Notes: generated by a model from the sequence alone, not told the origin. Counted from the first letter of the stretch, positions 24,672 to 33,484 are shown. The stretch: 64,000 nucleotides of DNA from BOG-994 sp049514215 (GCA_049514215.1 JBEKVI010000017.1:41662-105661), one strand, 5' to 3'. Translations and numbers: made by a program.

Positions 24672-25582
24672 ATCCGCATCCCAGCAACGAAGAACACGAT
24701 GGCCGGATCGGCGCGCTCTACCGCTTGGGCGCGACGGAAGAGCCCTCGTCTGAGCACGACGCATTCGTTTTGGGCCGCGCTGCAAGCGCACTAGAGCCCA
24801 AGGCCGCTACGCGTCCCCGGTGGTTCCAGTTTCGTCGTCCGATGGCTTTGGCTGCGGTGCTCGCGGTGGCGGCGAGCCTTTATCTCTTCTGGACGCAGCA
24901 GACTCACTCGCCCGAAGGATCGATGCAGGCGCTCAATGAACCGCCGCCGGCTGGCCCGACGCGCTCCGCGGAATCATCCACTGCGTCAGAGCCCAGGCTG
25001 GATACCGCGGCGAGCTCGGCCGCAGCCCCTCCGTCCGCCGCGGTAACGACGTCCCCCTCACCCGCCACGGGATCCGATCAGGGCTCCTTAGAGGACAAGT
25101 TAAAGGCACGCGGGCCCACCGCACCCGAGCAGGCGTTGAGCCCAGCGACCGCAGCGCGCGCCAAAGCAGAGCAGTCCGCGGGTCTGCCTAACGTCGGAAG
25201 AAAGCGCGACCTGCCCTCCCCCGCGCGCGCGTTGACCCAGGGTACTGAGGAGCCCGCCCCGACCCAACCTCCCGAAATCGCATCGGCTTTGGGTGGCGCC
25301 CGGGCGACGGCCCCTACCGCGCAGGCGATGCCCGCGCCCGCAGCACCGGCGCCCCAGGCGTCGCTCGCCATGCGTGCGGCCCCGCGCATGGCCGCGCCCT
25401 CGGCACTGACCCCGGCGCCGGAGGCTCCCGATGCCCTGGCGCGTCGACCGGAACAATGGATTGAGGAGATTCGGGCGCTGCACAGGCTCGGCCGCGATTC
25501 AGAAGCGTTGGCCTCGCTTCGGTCGTTTAAGGCGCGTTATCCGGGATACCGGTTGCCCGAAGATCTGCAAGCGCTGCCTTAA
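24668..25582 (+). CDS. Ala/Pro-rich single-pass membrane protein, probable anti-sigma
   Basis: The 304-residue product has a short cytoplasmic head (DGRIGALYRLGATEEPSSEH), one membrane helix (PMALAAVLAVAASLYLFWT) and a long disordered Ala/Pro/Ser region of about 170 residues. A small conserved helical end follows (EQWIEEIRALHRLGRDSEA, SLRSFKARYPGY). This C-terminal block recurs in sigma-linked membrane proteins of proteobacteria. Translational coupling to the ECF sigma supports an anti-sigma function. No ZAS motif is seen. Confidence 0.75.
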   Translation: MNPHPSNEEHDGRIGALYRLGATEEPSSEHDAFVLGRAASALEPKAATRPRWFQFRRPMALAAVLAVAASLYLFWTQQTHSPEGSMQALNEPPPAGPTRSAESSTASEPRLDTAASSAAAPPSAAVTTSPSPATGSDQGSLEDKLKARGPTAPEQALSPATAARAKAEQSAGLPNVGRKRDLPSPARALTQGTEEPAPTQPPEIASALGGARATAPTAQAMPAPAAPAPQASLAMRAAPRMAAPSALTPAPEAPDALARRPEQWIEEIRALHRLGRDSEALASLRSFKARYPGYRLPEDLQALP

Positions 25583-25641
25583 CCCCACTTTGCCGGGCGC
25601 GACGTTTAGGTAGGCACATCCCCTACCGGAGCTCAACCGCC

Positions 25642-26523
25642 ATGCGAACCCCAAGAATCTGTCTCGCGTTACTCTTTCTCGCCGCCGCTTGTGGGACGGC
25701 CGTCTCAGCACCGCTCCTGGATGTCGATGTCATCGGGCGCGACGCCACGGGGCCCCTCCCGGTGTACTGGCACAAAGGCGACCCCTACGTCGAGGGCGAG
25801 GCCGGTGAACGCTATAGCGTTCGGCTCACCAACCGATCCAGCGAACGGGTTCTCGCCGTGCTTTCGGTCGATGGCGTGAACGCCGTCTCCGGCGAGACCG
25901 CCTCGCCAGATCAGGCCGGTTATGTTCTGGACCCCGGACAAAGCTTCCTCGTGGCTGGTTGGCGCAAAAGTACCCGCGACGTCGCGCGCTTCTTTTTCAC
26001 GCGCCTGTCGAACAGTTACGCGGCGATGACCGGACGAGCGGACAACGTGGGCGTCATCGGGGTTGCGGTCTTTCGGGAGCGCGCTGCGGTCGCACCTCCC
26101 TCCGTAAGTCTGAACCGCGCCGCGCCCGAGTCGAACCCGTCGGATCGCACGCGAGCCGGTGCCCGGGACTCGGCCGCTTCGGCGCCGTCCGCTATGGCCG
26201 AGGCGGCAGCGCCAGCATCCCCGCTGGCCAGTGCGCCGAAGTCGCTCGTGAGCCCGACCCCCTCTTCTCAGCCGCGCGTTCAGCAAGAGCCCCTGGGGAC
26301 GGGCCATGGCGAACGGGAAACCTCGCCGGTGCGACTGGTGAACTTCGAGCGGGCGAACGCGTCTCCCGACGAGTCGCATGTCATCTGGTATGACAGCCGT
26401 GAGGGGCTCGTTGAGCGAGGCGTTATCGCCCGATCGCCTCATCCTCGTGTGCGGCCGCAACCGTTTCCGGCGCAGTTTGTACCGGATCCCCCGTGCTGCG
26501 GATCCGCCCAGCAGGCGCCTTGA
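25642..26523 (+). CDS. Secreted protein of the ECF operon
   Basis: The 293-residue protein has a signal peptide (ICLALLFLAAACGTAVSA) and a conserved N-terminal domain with ERYSVRLTNRSSERVLAVLS, VDGVNAVSGETASPDQAGYV and LDPGQSFLVAGWRKS. A low-complexity Ala/Ser/Pro tail follows. The domain is widespread as a conserved hypothetical protein near sigma factors, without assigned function. The tail ends with PPCCGSAQQ, including two adjacent cysteines. The cluster probably responds to envelope stress. It converges on hsp20 genes. Confidence 0.75.
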   Translation: MRTPRICLALLFLAAACGTAVSAPLLDVDVIGRDATGPLPVYWHKGDPYVEGEAGERYSVRLTNRSSERVLAVLSVDGVNAVSGETASPDQAGYVLDPGQSFLVAGWRKSTRDVARFFFTRLSNSYAAMTGRADNVGVIGVAVFRERAAVAPPSVSLNRAAPESNPSDRTRAGARDSAASAPSAMAEAAAPASPLASAPKSLVSPTPSSQPRVQQEPLGTGHGERETSPVRLVNFERANASPDESHVIWYDSREGLVERGVIARSPHPRVRPQPFPAQFVPDPPCCGSAQQAP

Positions 26524-26545
26524 CGGTTGCGATTTTGGTCTTCGG

Positions 26546-26929
26546 CTATCCGACCTTCACTTCGATGCGTCGCGGACGCGCCGCTTCGAGCTTTGGAATG
26601 CGAAGCTTTAAGACACCATCGATGAGGCTCGCTGCGATGTGGTTCGAATCCAGCTCGCGACTGAGTGTAAATGTGCGCCGGTAGCGCGGATGTCGCACTT
26701 CACTGTAAAGCAGTTCGAGGTCTTGGGGTGCAGCCACCACGGCTGTACCTTCCAAGAACAGATTGTCCGCGTGGACACGGATTTGCAGATGCTCCTTCGA
26801 GACACCCGGCACATCGGCGTAGAGCGTGATGCCACTTTCATCTTCTACGATGTCGACATCGGGTGTCACATAGGAAACCTGGCTGTCGTGATTGCTGGCA
26901 GGGGCGGTCACTTCCTGAGGATTGCTCAT
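26546..26929 (-). CDS. Hsp20/alpha-crystallin small heat shock protein
   Basis: This 127-residue protein has an alpha-crystallin domain with PDVDIVEDESGITLYADVPG, the RTFTLSRELDSN strand pair and the closing SLIDGVLKLRIPKLEA. The C-terminal tail is short and basic and lacks the usual IxI motif. It acts as an ATP-independent holdase. The gene follows another hsp20 at 26949 with a 19-base gap, so the two form an operon. Confidence 0.9.
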   Translation of the reverse strand: MSNPQEVTAPASNHDSQVSYVTPDVDIVEDESGITLYADVPGVSKEHLQIRVHADNLFLEGTAVVAAPQDLELLYSEVRHPRYRRTFTLSRELDSNHIAASLIDGVLKLRIPKLEAARPRRIEVKVG

Positions 26930-26948
26930 GGTATGGATCTCCTTTAAT

Positions 26949-27398
26949 CTAGTTCACCGAAATTCTGCGCGGTTTGGACGCCTCGCTCTTGGCGATCGTG
27001 ATTCGTACGACCCCATCCCGATAACTCGCGTCGACCTGGTTCCCATCGGCGTCGTCAGGCAAAGTCACGACCCGCCGGAAGGATCCCTCAAATCGCTCGT
27101 GGGCGTAGACCGATGTGCTGCTTCCTTCTGCGGATGGGCTGGTCACGCGCCGTCCAGTGACAATAAGAAGTCCCCTGTCGATGTTCACTTCGATCTCCGC
27201 TGGATCGAGGCCAGGTGCGAAGGCCATGATTTCGATCGCGTCGCGCGATCGCCCCACGTTGATTGCCGGAAACGACCCGCGTCCCTGCTCTCGGATATTG
27301 TGCGGCAGCCTCGAGAGGCCAAAACGCTCGCTAAGATGCTGTTGCAAATGGGCGAACTCATTCAAGAGGTCTCCCGTTGGACGTAAGTTTCCATTCAT
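26949..27398 (-). CDS. Hsp20/alpha-crystallin small heat shock protein
   Basis: This 149-residue protein has an N-terminal region (NGNLRPTGDLLNEFAHLQQH) and an alpha-crystallin domain (FPAINVGRSRDAIEIMAFAP, GSFRRVVTLPDDADGNQV, DGVVRITIAKSEASKPRRI). CGGAG precedes the ATG. It differs strongly from its neighbour in the N-terminal arm, which sets oligomer size in this family. No convincing sigma-32 promoter or ROSE-type thermometer was seen upstream. Confidence 0.9.
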   Translation of the reverse strand: MNGNLRPTGDLLNEFAHLQQHLSERFGLSRLPHNIREQGRGSFPAINVGRSRDAIEIMAFAPGLDPAEIEVNIDRGLLIVTGRRVTSPSAEGSSTSVYAHERFEGSFRRVVTLPDDADGNQVDASYRDGVVRITIAKSEASKPRRISVN

Positions 27399-27593
27399 GA
27401 TGGGCTACTCCGTATGTCGAGAAAGTTGAACCACCGCGGTCGTACAGCGCCGCCTCAATCGCCGGGTCATACCCGACGCCTCTAGGGGGTGCGCGCGGCC
27501 TTCGGACCGGGCACCTGACCACGCCCGCACAGTAGGGACTTGTTGGAAAAATTCAAGAGCAACGCGCCCCGTGGTAGGCCATGCGTTGGCGAT

Positions 27594-28352
27594 CTAGCCG
27601 TGCCAGATCCGGTTGACCCCGGTATCGGTGTGGATCCAGCCACCGGTCGCGCCCGGGCGAAAATAGAATCCGACCCCGCCGCGCTCGAAACTACGTACCA
27701 GTCCGCCCAGCACTTCGGTGTTCAGATCCAGGATCCGGATGTCGGCAGCCTTGCCGTCGATGTGCAAGCTCTTGCGCGCCGCGGGCAAACCGGCCTCGAC
27801 GAGGTGACGATTGGTTTCGGGCGTTCGATAGCCACTTAAGACGTGAATCGGATGAACGATCCCATAGCGGGCGCAGAAGGCCTGGCACGCCCAGAGGGTC
27901 TCGATGAGTTTGGGGTCCATGGGCACGGTGACCTTGGCTTGCACGTCCCTGAGGATATGGCAGAGCCGGTCATAGGTTCCCGGTACCATCTCGCCATCCT
28001 TCCAATAGGTGAGTGAGATGCGCTCGTCGGTTGCCGGCCGGTACAGATCGATCGTGCGCGGCTTGATCCAGAAGTCCACGTCCAACACCGAGGCATCAAA
28101 CAGATCCGGTGGCGGGCTCGGGTCGGACGGCGACGGTGCGACGCGCGGGGGCGTCGGAGGCGGCGGCACGGCACTCGGCCCCGCAGCAGGAGGCGCTCCT
28201 ATCGACGTGCTCGAATCGACCACGCGCGCAGTCGAGCGGGGTCCGGTAGAAGTACAGCTGATGAGAGACCCGCTGTAGAGACCTCCTGCTGCCAACTGCA
28301 GCGTGCGTCTAAGGAAGTATCGTCGCGAAGGCAAAGTCCGAAGTTCTTTCAC
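27594..28352 (-). CDS. DUF882 (YcbK-like) murein hydrolase-type lipoprotein, Tat-like signal
   Basis: This 252-residue protein has SRRYFLRRTLQLAAGG at the N terminus (twin-arginine-like) and a lipobox LISC at about residues 30-33, then a Pro/Ser-rich linker of about 50 residues. The DUF882 domain has VLSGYRTPETNRHL, SLHIDGKAADIRIL, GGVGFYFRPGATGGWIHTDTG. The H, D and H motifs match zinc peptidase-like (M15) folds, so it probably cuts or binds peptidoglycan, as YcbK does. The combined Tat and lipoprotein signal should be confirmed. Confidence 0.85.
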   Translation of the reverse strand: MKELRTLPSRRYFLRRTLQLAAGGLYSGSLISCTSTGPRSTARVVDSSTSIGAPPAAGPSAVPPPPTPPRVAPSPSDPSPPPDLFDASVLDVDFWIKPRTIDLYRPATDERISLTYWKDGEMVPGTYDRLCHILRDVQAKVTVPMDPKLIETLWACQAFCARYGIVHPIHVLSGYRTPETNRHLVEAGLPAARKSLHIDGKAADIRILDLNTEVLGGLVRSFERGGVGFYFRPGATGGWIHTDTGVNRIWHG

Positions 28353-28464
28353 CAGGGCCGAATCGCAAAGCCGACGTTCGGTAAGTCCGAACGCGACCGC
28401 GGAAGATGCCCACCGACATCATAGTCGGCACCCGCGCCGATTTCAATTCGTTTGACAGCTTCGA

Positions 28465-28492
28465 TTGACATATAAGGGATTCCTTATATGAT
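28465..28492 (+). promoter_or_regulatory. Sigma-70 promoter of the ArsR-family gene
   Basis: Perfect TTGACA (28465-28470) and TATGAT (28487-28492) lie 16 bases apart, about 32 bases before the ATG at 28525. The spacer and -10 are covered by the 22-bp palindrome, indicating direct repression by the ArsR protein itself. Confidence 0.8.
28469..28490. promoter_or_regulatory. ArsR operator, 9-bp-arm palindrome
   Basis: CATATAAGG (28469-28477) and CCTTATATG (28482-28490) are exact inverted repeats around GATT. The repeat spans from the -35 end into the -10 of the only promoter here. Confidence 0.8.
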
Positions 28493-28524
28493 TGGAATTC
28501 TCGTTCGACCGGTTTTCTTGCGCA

Positions 28525-28857
28525 ATGGATGGGACTGATACGCTGTTTCGAGCCCTGGCCGAACCGCTTCGCCGGCAGGTGCTAGAGCAATTACTCGACG
28601 GCGAGAAAACCGTCTCCGAGCTTTGCCATCATTTTTCAGTCAGCCAGCCGGCCGTCTCACAGCACCTTAAGGTGCTGCGTGATGCGGGGCTCGTTCGGGA
28701 ACGCTACGAGGGACGCTTTCGCATCTATGGGGTTGAACTGGAGTCCCTCCTGCCCGCTGCGAGATGGCTTGCGCCCTACCAGAGCGCCTGGCACAAGCGC
28801 CTCAAAAGCGTAGGCCGAATCCTGCGGCGCGCGCGCCAGGCGCGCGACCAGGGTTAG
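28525..28857 (+). CDS. ArsR/SmtB-family transcriptional regulator
   Basis: This 110-residue protein is a single winged helix. It has FRALAEPLRRQVLEQLLDGE, the recognition helix KTVSELCHHFSVSQPAVSQH then LKVLRDAGLVRERYEGRFRI, and a basic tail (RILRRARQARD). The metal-binding CxC of the classical ArsR alpha-3 helix is absent, so it may sense a non-metal or redox signal. I chose the ATG at 28525 rather than an upstream TTG that lies inside the promoter. It overlaps the cytochrome gene at 28854 tail-to-tail by 4 bases. Its regulon beyond itself is unknown. Confidence 0.88.
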   Translation: MDGTDTLFRALAEPLRRQVLEQLLDGEKTVSELCHHFSVSQPAVSQHLKVLRDAGLVRERYEGRFRIYGVELESLLPAARWLAPYQSAWHKRLKSVGRILRRARQARDQG

Positions 28858-30161
28858 TCGAGCGGGGCGTCGCGATACCGGTCCACGTCGGCGGAGTTGA
28901 CGATACTCGCGTGATTTCCCCAGGCGTTGCGAATGTATGACACGACATCGGCGATCTCTGCTTCGCTGAGCGCCTGCGCGAATGGAGGCATGCCGTAAGG
29001 CCTCTGATTCGAACCGGTGACCGGCGTGAAGCCGCCCAGAAGCACCACCCGGATGGGATTGACGGCCGAGGTCATCACGAGCGCGCGATTGTGCGCCAGT
29101 GGAGGATAGACTCCCGGGACGCCTTCCCCGTTGGCCTGGTGGCATTGCTGGCAATGGTCCTCGTAGAGCTTTTTGCCGCGAAAGGAATCCCCCGTCTGCG
29201 CGCCATCGGCTCCAGCCTCAGACGCTTGCGTGTCCGGCAGGCGCGCTGAATTTTCCTGCAGGAACACCGTGATGGCGTCGAGATCTTCCGGGGTGAGGTA
29301 CTGCAGGCTTTCCTGGACGACCTGCGCCATGGGGCCGAAGATCGCGGCGCGTGCGGACACACCGGTGCTCAAGAGTGTCTTCAGATCGTCCCGCGGCCAA
29401 TTTTTTAAGCCCGCCTCGGAATTGCCCAAAAGCGACGGGGCATACCAATTCATGATGGGGATCTGCCCACCCGACAGACCGGTGGAGGTCTCGGTTGCGC
29501 CCAGGAGATTGCGGTTGGCGTGGCATGCATCGCAGTGGCCCAGGCCTTCAACGAGATAGGCACCTCGATTCCACTGCGCGGAATGCTCGCCTGCGTCATG
29601 CCAGCTGGCCGGTGAGAAGTAGAGCAACCTCCAGAACCAGAGCAGCCGCCTTTGGTTGTACGGAAAGCGTAGCTGATTGTCGCGATTGGCAACGTGCGCG
29701 GCAGGAAGTGAGCGCAGGTAAGCATAGATGGCATCCGAGTCGGAACGCGTGACTTTCGTGTAGTTGGGATAAGGAAAGGCGGGATAGAGGAATTCGCCTT
29801 GGCCTCCGACGCCCAAATGCAAGGCGCGCCACAGGTCATCGGCGCTCCAATTCCCAATCCCGGTTTGGGGATCCGGCGTGATGTTGCTCGAATAAATGGT
29901 CCCAAACGGCGTTGCAAGACCGACCCCGCCTGCAAAGCCAGGCTGACCCCGGGCCGAATGACACGACGCGCAGTCTCCGGCGCGCACCAGATATTCCCCA
30001 CGGCGAACCAGGTTGGGGTCGGCCGGCGCACTCCGCAAAGCTTGCGATGTTCCGCGTGGACTGCTTAAGTACCAGATTGCCGCGGCCCCGACCACGAGCA
30101 CGAGCAGCGTGGCGGCCGCCCAGGGTCGGGCCAGCCTTGCCCGGTTCGGATCCGTCGTCAT
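28854..30161 (-). CDS. Triheme cytochrome c, alcohol-dehydrogenase-subunit-II type
   Basis: This 435-residue protein has an N-terminal membrane anchor (AAATLLVLVVGAAAIWYLSS) and three heme motifs: CASCH, CDACH and CQQCH. The layout and segments such as NWSADDLWRALHLGVGGQGE and EGVPGVYPPLAHNRAL match the triheme cytochrome subunits of membrane-bound alcohol, aldehyde or gluconate dehydrogenases. No catalytic subunit is adjacent, so here it may just take electrons from the neighbouring cytochromes. It is coupled to the diheme gene by ATGA (30158-30161). The 54 residues upstream in the longer frame are not used. Confidence 0.88.
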   Translation of the reverse strand: MTTDPNRARLARPWAAATLLVLVVGAAAIWYLSSPRGTSQALRSAPADPNLVRRGEYLVRAGDCASCHSARGQPGFAGGVGLATPFGTIYSSNITPDPQTGIGNWSADDLWRALHLGVGGQGEFLYPAFPYPNYTKVTRSDSDAIYAYLRSLPAAHVANRDNQLRFPYNQRRLLWFWRLLYFSPASWHDAGEHSAQWNRGAYLVEGLGHCDACHANRNLLGATETSTGLSGGQIPIMNWYAPSLLGNSEAGLKNWPRDDLKTLLSTGVSARAAIFGPMAQVVQESLQYLTPEDLDAITVFLQENSARLPDTQASEAGADGAQTGDSFRGKKLYEDHCQQCHQANGEGVPGVYPPLAHNRALVMTSAVNPIRVVLLGGFTPVTGSNQRPYGMPPFAQALSEAEIADVVSYIRNAWGNHASIVNSADVDRYRDAPLD

Positions 30162-30886
30162 GTTCCACCGGCCTTCGCAATACTGCCGCACACTAAAGGC
30201 GGCCGCGCATCGGCCCGGGCGGCTGCGCTGCCACCGGCCGGAACAGCCTGTGAGGCGAGCCAGGCCGCCACCGCGTTGGCGTCCGAATCGCTCAATCGAT
30301 GGATGAGTTCCGCCATGCAATCGGGTGCCAACGCCGTGCGCGTTCCGGTTTTCCAGGCACCCAGCTCGGAGTTGATGTAATGGCGCGGAAGTCCGATCAA
30401 GGCGGGCACGTAAGGGGCAACGCCCATGAGCGCCTGTCCGTGACAGGCGCTGCAGGCGGGTAACTCCATCTTGGGGTCCCCCGACAGCGCCAGGGTTTTT
30501 CCGCGCTCCAGAACGGCAGGCGAAGAATCGACGGGCCCGGGCGGTACATAGGCCGCTTTTTGACCGGCAAAGAAGGCGGCGATCTCGTGCAGATAGCGAT
30601 CCGGCATGCCCGAGAGCAGATAGCGCATGGGAAGATAGTGTCGGCCCCCGTCGCGAAAGGCGACCAGCTGGTTGAAGAGGTAGCCTTCAGGCTTGCCGGC
30701 GATTCTCGGGTAGTACCCATCGGTTCCGTTGCGCCCTTCCAGACTGTGACACTCGGTACAGGGCTTGAGGCGCTGCTCGAGGGTATCGGGAATCGCCGCT
30801 GGCGAATTCTGCGCGTACGAGGCGCTAGCGCAGCAAAGCGCCAGAAGGACGGATGCAACCGTGCATTTGCGGAGTCGGTCGCGCAT
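30158..30886 (-). CDS. Diheme periplasmic cytochrome c
   Basis: This 242-residue protein has a signal peptide (TVASVLLALCCASASYAQ) and two heme motifs, CTECH and CSACH. The repeated domains contain YYPRIAGKPEGYLFNQLVAF and VAPYVPALIGLPRHYINSEL, typical of cytochrome c4-like/c553-type diheme proteins. Met ligands are likely in DGGRHYLPMRYLLSGMPDRY. It probably shuttles electrons in the periplasm to or from the triheme partner. It starts 144 bases after the FAD/FeS fusion, so it could be in the same transcript or have its own promoter. Confidence 0.88.
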   Translation of the reverse strand: MRDRLRKCTVASVLLALCCASASYAQNSPAAIPDTLEQRLKPCTECHSLEGRNGTDGYYPRIAGKPEGYLFNQLVAFRDGGRHYLPMRYLLSGMPDRYLHEIAAFFAGQKAAYVPPGPVDSSPAVLERGKTLALSGDPKMELPACSACHGQALMGVAPYVPALIGLPRHYINSELGAWKTGTRTALAPDCMAELIHRLSDSDANAVAAWLASQAVPAGGSAAARADARPPLVCGSIAKAGGT

Positions 30887-31030
30887 GGGGGAGGTTTTTG
30901 GCGTTGAGGGGTCTCCGAAGAAGACCCACCATCGGACACATCAGTGCGGCGCGACTACCGGGCGAGCCCAATCCGGGCCCTCGGGTCGACTTGCGATCGC
31001 ACCGATCTCAAAGCCGATGGTCCGCGCTGC

Positions 31031-33451
31031 CTATTCGTCCGCGTCAGCATAGCGCATAAAGCGCTCCGGACTCACGCGCATGGCGGCCCCGGTGGGACAC
31101 GCGCTCACACAAGCCGGGCCCGAGGAGAGGTTCTGGCACATGTCGCACTTCACCGCTTTTTTTGCCCGGTCCTTTCCTTTGTACTTGGGTTCGACCCCGG
31201 GCTCCGGACCCAGACCGAGAAGCAGCCAGGTCAAAAGACTCGGCCGATGGCGTTTCTTGTTTACGGGAGCGAGCTGGATGACCCCGTAAGGGCAGTTTTG
31301 CTGACAGTTGCCGCAACCGATGCAGGTATCCTCGATGAAGACTTCGCCGCTAGCGCTGCGGCGGATGGCATCAGGCGGACAGTCCTTCATGCAATGGGGA
31401 TGCTCGCAGTGACGGCAGGAGGTGGGGACGTGGATTTCGGCATAGCTTGGGCCCGCCTCGCGATCGAGCCGCGAGGTTCCGTCGTGCGTATCGGCACACG
31501 CTTTTTCGCAGTTGTCACAGCGGATGCACAGCGACTGATCAATCAGAAGCACATCCGTGGCTTCACCGACGCCTTGCTTGACGAGAAAGGATATGAGGCT
31601 CCCCGAATCGGCCGAAGAGGCCGCTGAGGCGTTCGATCGGATGCGATCGTAGTAACTGGCTTCGATCTTTCCCCGAATCGCGGTATTGCGCGCCATAACC
31701 TCGGTCACGCGCTGCGCTTCGAGCAGCACCACCTCCGTGTAGACGGCAGCGCGAATCGTGGCCGAGCGCGGCGCGTGGGCCGTGAGGGCCATCTCGCCCA
31801 CGAAGCTGCCCGCGGCCTGGTAGGCGATAACGACCTCGCGACCGCCGAATTCGCGCGACACCGTGACCGAGCCACGTCGCACCAGATACAGGCCGTCGGC
31901 GGCGTCACCCTCCCGAAACAGCGTTTCCCCGGCGGCATAGGACTTGATCACCGCACCGCGCACGAGATAGTCGACCTCGTTTTCGGGAATCGAGTCCGCA
32001 AGATAGGTCTGCACATGCCGCTTGAGCGAGACTTCGTCTAAGCGGCGCGACACGGATTCGACCGAGGCGATGAGCTTGAGCATGGAGCGTCGCGGCGTCT
32101 CGAGCAGAAGGCAGCCCTGCCCCGCAGTCACACGGGCCGAACGCCTGCGCCCGGAGATCAGCCCCATTTCGCCAAAGAATTCTCCCGCACCCAGGCGGAT
32201 GAGCTTTTCCGGATCGGACCCGCTTACGGCATGAACGATGACTTCACCTTCGATCACGGAAAAAAAGCTGTTGGTGTAGTCATTGCGCTCGAAAACGATG
32301 TCGCCCGGACGGGGCGCGAGAACTTCGCTGTCGAGCATGAACTCGCGCAGTTGAAGGGTGGTCAGGCCCGCGAACATGGGAATGTTCTCGCGCAACAGGG
32401 CCAATCCCTGGGCCACAGTCTGGGCGCGCCGGTAGGGACGGAATTTGGCTTTGAGCAGGGGTTCGTCGGCGGGCTCGACCGGGCGCCCGAGAATGGACTC
32501 GACGACTTCGTATCCCTGATTCATGGCCTGCTTGATGAGCGGATAGCCGCCCAGGGCGCCCACGATGTAAAGCCCTGGCACGTTGGACTCGTAGTATTCG
32601 GACAACTGCGGCACGGCAGCCGCATCCTTGTTGGGGAATTTGACGCCGAAACCTTCGACAAGCTTGCGTGGCGGGGTCGCGCCGAGTCGCGCGATGATCC
32701 GGTCGCAGGCGATCCCGTCGACGCCTTTTGGAGTTCGGCACACGAAGCGCAGAGGCTTGAGATCGCCCTCGGCGCTGCGCACAAGATCGATCGCCTCGGC
32801 GCGCGTGCCGTAACGGCATTCCAGCCGGCCGTCGTCGATGGCGGCCAGAACCAGGTTCAGGTTACCTTCCTTGCAGCGCGTGAACTCCTCGTTGCGATTC
32901 ACGAGGATGACCCGATTCTGGGTCGACAGGGCAAGCGCGTTCTCAATGGCCGCGTCACCCGCGCCGATCACCACGATGGTTTCGTCCTCGTAGGCCTCAG
33001 GATCGTCCAGCTGGTATTGGACCTGGGGATGATCGTCGTTGGCCACGCCGATCTTGCGCAGATTGCCCTGCAAACCAATCGCGAGCACGACGTGTTCGCA
33101 GGCGATCCGCTCCCCGTTGGCGAGCGCCACCTGGAACGCGCCCTTTTGCCCTGTGACCCCAACGACTTCGGCAGAGTAGCGGATATTGACCTTCAACTGG
33201 GCCAATTCGCGGTCCCATTTTTCGAGAATGCTCTCGCGCGTGCCGGCGACGAAGGACATGGGGCTGCGCAGCGGAAGCACGTTGGGCTCGGCCATCACGT
33301 GCTTGCCCTTTTGGTATTTGTAGATGGTGTCGGCCGGGTGCGGGCTGGCCTCGAGGAGGATATGGGGGACCCCCAGTTCGGCCGCGTGGCCTGCGGCCGA
33401 AAGCCCGCTTGGGCCCGAGCCGATGATGACAATCTTGTACGAGGCACTCAT
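31031..33451 (-). CDS. FAD oxidoreductase - double cyclic-nucleotide-binding - four [4Fe-4S] ferredoxin fusion
   Basis: This 806-residue cytoplasmic fusion has no signal peptide. Residues 1-335 form a flavoprotein with the FAD motif IIGSGPSG and the nucleotide motif VVIGAGDAAIENA; the redox CxxC of thioredoxin reductases is absent, so it looks YpdA-like. About 345-595 hold two cyclic-nucleotide-binding domains with intact phosphate cassettes (FFGEMGLISGRRRSARV and FVGEMALTAHAPRSATI). About 635-806 form a ferredoxin module like HybA/NrfC: Cys642-x2-Cys-x2-Cys-x3-Cys, Cys679, Cys710 and Cys769 groups, enough for four [4Fe-4S] clusters. It suggests NAD(P)H or quinone-side electron entry under second-messenger control. 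Confidence 0.88.
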   Translation of the reverse strand: MSASYKIVIIGSGPSGLSAAGHAAELGVPHILLEASPHPADTIYKYQKGKHVMAEPNVLPLRSPMSFVAGTRESILEKWDRELAQLKVNIRYSAEVVGVTGQKGAFQVALANGERIACEHVVLAIGLQGNLRKIGVANDDHPQVQYQLDDPEAYEDETIVVIGAGDAAIENALALSTQNRVILVNRNEEFTRCKEGNLNLVLAAIDDGRLECRYGTRAEAIDLVRSAEGDLKPLRFVCRTPKGVDGIACDRIIARLGATPPRKLVEGFGVKFPNKDAAAVPQLSEYYESNVPGLYIVGALGGYPLIKQAMNQGYEVVESILGRPVEPADEPLLKAKFRPYRRAQTVAQGLALLRENIPMFAGLTTLQLREFMLDSEVLAPRPGDIVFERNDYTNSFFSVIEGEVIVHAVSGSDPEKLIRLGAGEFFGEMGLISGRRRSARVTAGQGCLLLETPRRSMLKLIASVESVSRRLDEVSLKRHVQTYLADSIPENEVDYLVRGAVIKSYAAGETLFREGDAADGLYLVRRGSVTVSREFGGREVVIAYQAAGSFVGEMALTAHAPRSATIRAAVYTEVVLLEAQRVTEVMARNTAIRGKIEASYYDRIRSNASAASSADSGSLISFLVKQGVGEATDVLLIDQSLCIRCDNCEKACADTHDGTSRLDREAGPSYAEIHVPTSCRHCEHPHCMKDCPPDAIRRSASGEVFIEDTCIGCGNCQQNCPYGVIQLAPVNKKRHRPSLLTWLLLGLGPEPGVEPKYKGKDRAKKAVKCDMCQNLSSGPACVSACPTGAAMRVSPERFMRYADADE

Positions 33452-33484
33452 CCCGAATCCTTCCCAGATCGTGCGCTTTGGCGA

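Noticed and set aside
27399..27593. Sigma-32 promoter or ROSE thermometer before the hsp20 pair
   Set aside because: Only CCCCCTAGA resembles the -10; no CTTGAA-type -35 at the right distance and no SD-pairing hairpin was found.
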